From NCBI GenBank assembly GCA_030428345.1, contig JAUIBM010000069.1:1-9634 (forward strand): a stretch of 9,634 nt of DNA. Direction: 5' to 3'. Below the pieces are notes generated by a model. The model was not told where the DNA came from. It saw only the letters and a program-made list of their open reading frames with translations, and did no database searches. Positions 6,030 to 9,634 of the stretch are shown here, piece after piece (position 1 is the first letter of the stretch; each line of letters opens with the position of its first letter). Source of the stretch: Alphaproteobacteria bacterium. GTDB taxonomy: Bacteria; Pseudomonadota; Alphaproteobacteria; Rhizobiales; Rhizobiaceae. The position numbers were made by a program, and so were the translations under genes.

Positions 6030-7135
6030 GCTGCATCCCCCTTTAGCGCGCGATCAATAGGCAAGCGGTCGAGCCAGACGGAAAAGCCGACGCCGGGGAT
6101 CGGCTGCCTCGCGCCCAGCAGGGTCAGCAGGCGATCATAGCGCCCGCCGCCCGCCACCGGGCGATCCGCGCCGGCAAGGCCGATCTCGAAAACGAGGCCG
6201 CTGTAATAGTCGAGCGGCCGGCCGAACGCCGCGTCATAGGCGATGCGCGAGATATCCACATCCAGTTCCGCGATGCGCGCCACCCGCGCCTCGAACGCCT
6301 CGAGCACCCTGTCCATGCCGCCGCCGAGGCGGGCGGAAAAGGCGCGCAGCGCCGCCCCCGCGCGATCCAGCGGAACCTCGATCGCCAGGAAATCGCGCAA
6401 TTCGCCGATCTGGTCCTCGCCCAGGCGCGCATTGTCGAGCGCGGCCTGCTCCAGCATGCGCGCGGCGATGTCGCGCGGGGTGCGGCTGACGGCGGCGGGA
6501 AAGCCGAGGCTCGCCATGCTTTCGGCGATCGCGGCGCGCAGGGCGGGTTCCTCGCCCGCCTCCAGCGCGGCGGAAATCGCCGGCGGCAGGCCGTTGGCGC
6601 GTTCGCGCGGCGCGCCGAGCGCGGCGAGCAGGCCTTCCACCTTCTCGGGCGATCCGAAGGAGCGCACCAGCTTCTTGCGCCAGCCATCCGGAAGGCCGAG
6701 CGCGCGGATCACCGCGTCGAACACCGCCTGGTCGCCCAGCGTCACCCGCCAGTCGGCCGCGGGGGCGACATGGCGCAGCAGCGCCATGGCGTCGGCGAGC
6801 GAGCGCGCATCGGCCCCGGCCTCGTCGGGATCGCCCAGATCCTCGATGCCGGCCTGCGAGAATTCGGCCGGCTCGTCGCGGCGCTGGCGAAACACCGTGC
6901 CGGCATATGCGTAGCGCGCCGGCTCGCGCGGGTCGGCGACATGCGCCAGGCAAACGGGAATGGTGAATTCCGGGCGCAGGCACAGGCTCGCCCCGGCCTG
7001 GTCGGCCGTCAGGAAGATGCGGCGGCGCAGATCCTCGCCGGCCGTGTCGAGAAACGGGTCGGCCGGCTGCAGCAGGCCGATCCGCGGCACGGAGCAGCCG
7101 CGTTCGGTGAGAAAGGAGAGTATCTTGTCGGTCAT
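6026..7135 (-). CDS. hisZ: ATP phosphoribosyltransferase regulatory subunit
   Basis: HisZ is a catalytically inactive relative of histidyl-tRNA synthetase. It assembles with short HisG, activates it and carries histidine feedback control. The 369-residue protein keeps the class II synthetase fold without the C-terminal anticodon-binding domain, as usual for HisZ. Visible motifs are LCLRPEFTIPVCLAH (51-65), YAGTVFRQRRDEPAEFSQAGIEDLG (77-101, the motif 2 equivalent), RPLDYYSGLVFEIG (306-319) and AGGGRYDRLLTLLG plus GVGFSVWLDRL (motif 3 equivalent, 328-358). It follows hisS with a 15-nt gap and overlaps hisG by four bases, so the three genes should share a transcript. The RBS is weak (GGCGGA, 6 nt before ATG). 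A second synthetase role is unlikely because the anticodon domain is missing and it is paired with short HisG. GC content is high and uniform. Confidence 0.95.
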   Translation of the reverse strand: MTDKILSFLTERGCSVPRIGLLQPADPFLDTAGEDLRRRIFLTADQAGASLCLRPEFTIPVCLAHVADPREPARYAYAGTVFRQRRDEPAEFSQAGIEDLGDPDEAGADARSLADAMALLRHVAPAADWRVTLGDQAVFDAVIRALGLPDGWRKKLVRSFGSPEKVEGLLAALGAPRERANGLPPAISAALEAGEEPALRAAIAESMASLGFPAAVSRTPRDIAARMLEQAALDNARLGEDQIGELRDFLAIEVPLDRAGAALRAFSARLGGGMDRVLEAFEARVARIAELDVDISRIAYDAAFGRPLDYYSGLVFEIGLAGADRPVAGGGRYDRLLTLLGARQPIPGVGFSVWLDRLPIDRALKGDAA

Positions 7136-7150
7136 GGCGCGTCCGCCGTC

Positions 7151-8770
7151 TCAGCCGCGCTCGGCGTCCTGAGCCGCGAGCAGTTTCTTCACCTCGGCGA
7201 CGAGGTCGCCTTCCGCGATCTCGAACTGGCCGGGCCGGCTCTCGCGCCACTCCTCGTTCGATTCGATCGCGGCGGCCTGCTTCCGGCCCTCGATCATGTC
7301 CTTGACCTGCAAGACGCTCCGCGCCCGCTCGTCCGAGCCCTGGATGATGGCGATCGGGCAGCCGCGCCTGTCGGCATAGCGCAACTGGTTGCCGAATTTC
7401 TTCCAATTGCCCTGGTAGAGTTCGGCGCGGATATTGGCGTTGCGAAGGTCCTGAACCATCTTCTGGCAGCGGCCGAGATTTTCCGTGTCGCCATCCATGA
7501 TGGTCACCAGCACCGGCGCGACGATGTCGGAGGCGTCGAGCTTACCGAGATTCTTCAGCGCGGTCATCAGGCGCGAGACGCCGATGGAAAAGCCGGTCGC
7601 CGGCACGTCCTGGCCGGTGAAGCGCTTGACCAGGCCGTCATAGCGCCCGCCGCCGGCGACCGAGCCGAAGCGTACCGTCTCGCCGGCCTCATTGACCACC
7701 GGAAAGGTCAGCTCGCATTCGAAGACAGTGCCGGTGTAATATTCGAGGCCGCGGACGACGGAGGGGTCGATAAGAATTCGCTTGGTTCCATATCCGGCCG
7801 CTTCAATTATAGATGCAAGATTAGCGAGCTCTTCCGCAGCATTTGCTCCCAGCGCGCTATCTGCTCCGCGATTCCGTACCATATCAGCAAGATCGCGATT
7901 ATTCAGGCGTAACGTTTCCGGATCATCATGACCTTCGCCATCGATTACGTCATCAGGATGAGCTGAATTTCCGAATGGCGAAGTCGCCATGCTTGTGAAA
8001 CGAGCGCCAGTAGCGAAAAACAATACCGACTCTTCGAGTTTGCCGATCTGCTCCTCATTCAAGCCCGCACCTTTTGTGAAGTCGCCCTCGCCTTTCTTGC
8101 CGCCGTCCCAGCGGCCCTCGCCCAGCAGCAGGCGCACGCCCTCGACGCCAAACTTGTCGAGCTTGTCGATGGCGCGCAGCACGGAAAGCTTCTGGCCCTC
8201 GTCGGTGACGCCGATGGCCTCCATCACCCCGTCCAGCACCTTGCGGTTGTTGACGCGCACCACATAGTCGCCGCGCGCAATCCCGAGCGCCTCCATGGTG
8301 TCGGCCATCATCATGCACATCTCGGCATCGGCGGCGACGCCCGGCGCGCCGACGCTGTCGGCGTCGAACTGCATGAACTGCCGGAACCTTCCCGGACCGG
8401 GCTTTTCGTTGCGGAATACCCAGCCGGCGCGATAGCTGCGATAGGGCAGCGCGATCTCGTTGATGTTCTCCGCGACATGGCGGGCCAGCGGCGCGGTCAG
8501 GTCGTAGCGCAGGCTCATCCACTGCTCGTCATCGTCCTGCAGCGAGAACACGCCCTCGTTCGGCCGGTCGGAATCGGGCAGGAACTTGCCGAGCGCATCG
8601 GTGTATTCGAACATCGGCGTCTCGACAGGGTCGAAGCCGTAGCGCTCATAGACCTCGCGGATCGCCGCCATCATCTTTTCCGCGGCGCGGATGTCCTCCG
8701 GCGAACGATCGACGAAGCCGCGCGGCAGGCGCGCCTTGAGTTTCTGCGGTTTTTTCTTCTTGTCGGACAT
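7151..8770 (-). CDS. hisS: Histidyl-tRNA synthetase, alphaproteobacterial type, with an atypical internal segment
   Basis: HisS joins histidine to tRNA-His with ATP in the cytoplasm. The 539-residue product starts at 8770 (MSDKKKKPQK); a longer open frame to 8872 lacks family similarity. Landmarks are LPRGFVDRSPEDIRAAEKM near the N-terminus, motif 2 FRNEKPGPGRFRQFMQFDAD (119-138), the histidine-binding RGLEYYTG (340-347), AGGGRYDGL (372-380), motif 3 GFSIGVSRL (393-401), and the anticodon-binding domain from about 416 (APVLVTIM) to the end. Motif 2 resembles the eukaryote-like HisRS of many alphaproteobacteria rather than the E. coli type. From memory, rhizobial relatives are about 500 residues, so this one is roughly 30-40 longer. 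Residues about 238-333 explain this: they are rich in Asn, Asp, Ser and Phe, their DNA is about 49% G+C against about 60-73% on either side, and they sit in the insertion region before RGLEYYTG. The frame is intact and all catalytic motifs remain, so it is probably functional. It heads the hisS-hisZ-hisG operon. The RBS is poor (GGA 10 nt upstream). Confidence 0.97.
   Translation of the reverse strand: MSDKKKKPQKLKARLPRGFVDRSPEDIRAAEKMMAAIREVYERYGFDPVETPMFEYTDALGKFLPDSDRPNEGVFSLQDDDEQWMSLRYDLTAPLARHVAENINEIALPYRSYRAGWVFRNEKPGPGRFRQFMQFDADSVGAPGVAADAEMCMMMADTMEALGIARGDYVVRVNNRKVLDGVMEAIGVTDEGQKLSVLRAIDKLDKFGVEGVRLLLGEGRWDGGKKGEGDFTKGAGLNEEQIGKLEESVLFFATGARFTSMATSPFGNSAHPDDVIDGEGHDDPETLRLNNRDLADMVRNRGADSALGANAAEELANLASIIEAAGYGTKRILIDPSVVRGLEYYTGTVFECELTFPVVNEAGETVRFGSVAGGGRYDGLVKRFTGQDVPATGFSIGVSRLMTALKNLGKLDASDIVAPVLVTIMDGDTENLGRCQKMVQDLRNANIRAELYQGNWKKFGNQLRYADRRGCPIAIIQGSDERARSVLQVKDMIEGRKQAAAIESNEEWRESRPGQFEIAEGDLVAEVKKLLAAQDAERG
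7768..8062 (-). other. Low-GC segment inside hisS, probable mosaic block
   Basis: G+C counts per 60 bases are 29, 31, 29 and 29 over 7801-8040. They are 44 over 8101-8160, and 35 and 36 over 7681-7800. Codon choice changes at the same borders, with many A/T-ending codons inside (TTAGCG, AATTAT, TTTCCG contexts) and few outside. A perfect ATGGCGA-AG-TCGCCAT palindrome lies at 7975-7990. The frame is kept throughout. Recombination, a fast-evolving insertion domain or an in-frame inserted element could each explain it. Confidence 0.6.
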
Positions 8771-8935
8771 GGTGCTGCATTCCAAGGAGGACGACGCGCC
8801 CCGTCTAGCCGATGGGGCCGCATGCGGCAAGGCGCGGGGGCGCTGGCGATGATTGCGCGCCGAAGATAGCACCCGCTTCGCGTCAGGACGGAAGCGCTGA
8901 TCGCGCTCGCATGACCGCTCGCCGGAATGCCATCC

Positions 8936-9028
8936 CCTTCCACCTCATCCAGAGCGGCCCCTTCACCCTTATTCTGATAGGCCTTTGCCACCTGATCCTG
9001 AGCGCCCTCCTTCCACCTCATCCTGAGC
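8936..9028. repeat. Three partial copies of a CACCTCATCCTGAGC-type intergenic repeat
   Basis: CCTTCCACCTCATCC occurs exactly at 8936-8950 and 9009-9023. Extended to 20 bases, 8936-8955 and 9009-9028 agree at 19 positions. A third relative, CACCTGATCCTGAGC, lies at 8989-9003 (14/15 to 9014-9028). This core is a familiar palindromic-repeat half-site in intergenic DNA of rhizobia and other alphaproteobacteria. Confidence 0.6.
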
Positions 9029-9051
9029 TAGTCGAAGGGCGAGGTGGAAGG
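9009..9051. repeat. Palindromic repeat element 1
   Basis: CCTTCCACCTC (9009-9019) and GAGGTGGAAGG (9041-9051) are perfect 11-bp inverted arms. The loop holds CCTGAGCTAGTCGAAGG, whose CCT/AGG ends can extend the stem. This is the full form of the repeat that is broken up just to the left. Confidence 0.7.
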
Positions 9052-9068
9052 CCGCTGACCTCTCTTTG

Positions 9069-9107
9069 CCCACCCTCGTGGTTCGACGAGCTCACCATGA
9101 GGGTGGG
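9069..9107. repeat. Palindromic repeat element 2
   Basis: CCCACCCTCGTGGT (9069-9082) and ACCATGAGGGTGGG (9094-9107) pair over 14 positions with one mismatch. The loop TCGACGAGCTC has the GTCGAA/TTCGAC core typical of this repeat class. It lies 17 bp from element 1, as these elements often occur in pairs. Its right arm plus AAAGCGGC recurs imperfectly at 9122-9139 (15/18). Confidence 0.68.
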
Positions 9108-9248
9108 AAAGCGGCCCATGATGAGGGTGGTGGAGCGGCTTCAACTTGGTGTCCGACCCTGATAGCTTGCTTACGGAACGGACCGGTCAGGTTGTTTACA
9201 TTCCGGCATTGGCAGGCGGGTCTGTGGATGCGCGGACAGGCACGGCAT

Positions 9249-9282
9249 CCTCTTCTCCCGTTTGGGAAAAGGTGGCGCGAAG
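9249..9282. repeat. Probable remnant of a second rhizobial intergenic repeat family
   Basis: CTTCTCCC (9252-9259), a GTTT loop and GGGAAAAG (9264-9271) form a stem with 7 of 8 pairs, followed by GTGGCGCGAAGCC. This resembles the CCTTCTCCC...GGGAGAAGGTGGCGCGAAGCG repeats I know from rhizobial intergenic regions, with decayed bases. Recognition is from memory, so it is tentative. Confidence 0.45.
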
Positions 9283-9315
9283 CCAATATTCGCAACAAGC
9301 AATCGCGCGGGAAGT

Positions 9316-9634
9316 TTACAGCCGCGTTTTTTCTTCAATGCTTGGAAGCAATTGGGGCGAGTGACTTGAGGCTATAGGTATGCTTGGATCGCTCGAATAT
9401 TCACATTCGACGGTAAGCCCGGCGGGTGGAATCTTGCTGCTGACCTTAAGGACAAGAGAGCGCAATCCAGCGTCTGCTATTTCATAGACTACTGGGGATC
9501 CGTCATTGCTAGATACCCTGACGTTTTCAGTCCCGGTGTCCCGTTCGAACGCCAAGAATATCCACCACGGCTTTCCACTCGCTACAAAAAAGCGAGCTAG
9601 TCCTATATTTTCGAGGCGGCGCGGTCTGCCTGTT
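9316..9634 (-). CDS. Probable C-terminal part of an unknown protein, cut by the right window edge
   Basis: The minus-strand frame is open from the window edge to TAA at 9316-9318, about 105 codons. It begins TGRPRRLENIGLARFF, passes VASGKPWWIFLAFERD and VRVSSNDGSPVVYEIADAGL, and ends LLPSIEEKTRL. There is no ATG in the visible part, only a TTG at 9555, so the start is expected beyond the window. Composition is protein-like: alternating hydrophobic stretches (RSLVLKVSSKIPPAGLTVECEY) suggest beta strands, and the two Trp and aromatic cluster argue against random sequence. I recognise no family. The G+C content is lower than in the his genes. It could still be a chance frame, since 105 codons are only moderately significant. 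Confidence 0.45.
   Translation of the reverse strand, partial: TGRPRRLENIGLARFFVASGKPWWIFLAFERDTGTENVRVSSNDGSPVVYEIADAGLRSLVLKVSSKIPPAGLTVECEYSSDPSIPIASSHSPQLLPSIEEKTRL

Larger units (their letters stand above)
8771..9315. other. Gene-free repeat-bearing region upstream of hisS
   Basis: No reading frame here on either strand shows a good RBS or protein family motif. The stretch should contain the hisS promoter reading leftward, but I could not find a convincing -35/-10 pair; TATCTT on the minus strand near 8863-8868 is a possible -10 without a good partner. Most of 8936-9139 is palindromic repeat sequence, listed separately. Confidence 0.5.

Noticed and set aside
6026..7135. hisZ as a second histidyl-tRNA synthetase
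   Set aside because: It lacks the anticodon-binding domain, overlaps short-form hisG, and has the 369-residue length typical of HisZ.
6234..7912. Long frames overlapping hisZ and hisS (minus 6234-7406 and plus 6770-7912)
   Set aside because: Both are low-complexity Arg/Ala/Gly-rich shadows of the his genes, with no motifs. The his frames carry all family signatures.
8771..8872. 34-codon N-terminal extension of HisS
   Set aside because: The extension has no similarity to HisS N-termini, and MSDKKKKPQKLKARLPRGF is a normal beginning.
8936..9139. Repeats as a CRISPR array
   Set aside because: Copies are unequal, irregularly spaced and palindromic, with no uniform spacers and no cas genes.

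Overview
The window looks like chromosomal DNA from an alphaproteobacterium of the order Hyphomicrobiales (Rhizobiales), probably near the Phyllobacteriaceae or Rhizobiaceae. The signs are a GC-rich background, a hisS-hisZ-hisG operon with short-form HisG, a HisS of the alphaproteobacterial type (motif 2 FRNEKPGPGRFRQFMQFDAD), and intergenic palindromes of the CACCTCATCCTGAGC type common in that group. Taxonomy is inferred from gene order and protein sequence by eye, not from a search.

Layout. Bases 1-1394 (+) carry most of a MATE-family efflux transporter whose start lies left of the window. Bases 1395-2281 hold no convincing gene. Bases 2282-3076 (+) encode an unrecognised four-helix membrane protein that is much more AT-rich than its surroundings and looks acquired. 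A stem-loop at 3211-3243 separates it from a convergent gene at 3300-3899 (-) for a small exported glycine-rich repeat protein. The spacer 3900-4295 is divergent. It carries two related dyads centred near 4092 and 4192 and leads into a DoxX-family membrane protein (4296-4679, +) and then a DUF4405-type membrane protein with clustered histidines (4832-5341, +).

Bases 5331-8770 (-) are the histidine block, transcribed hisS -> hisZ -> hisG. HisS charges tRNA-His. HisZ, a HisS paralogue, is the regulatory subunit that short HisG needs for the first step of histidine synthesis. hisZ and hisG overlap by ATGA, and the hisG end overlaps the end of the DUF4405 gene by 11 bp. Bases 8771-9315 are a gene-free stretch full of palindromic repeats. 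Bases 9316-9634 (-) are probably the C-terminal end of an unknown gene running off the right edge.

The most unusual points are: a segment of hisS (about 7770-8060) with abrupt low GC and an extended, unusual peptide sequence, suggesting a mosaic gene; the AT-rich orphan membrane gene; the repeat-built secreted protein with a two-cysteine C-terminal module; and the paired dyads upstream of doxX. No CRISPR array, tRNA, rRNA, intact insertion sequence or clearly new multi-gene system was seen.
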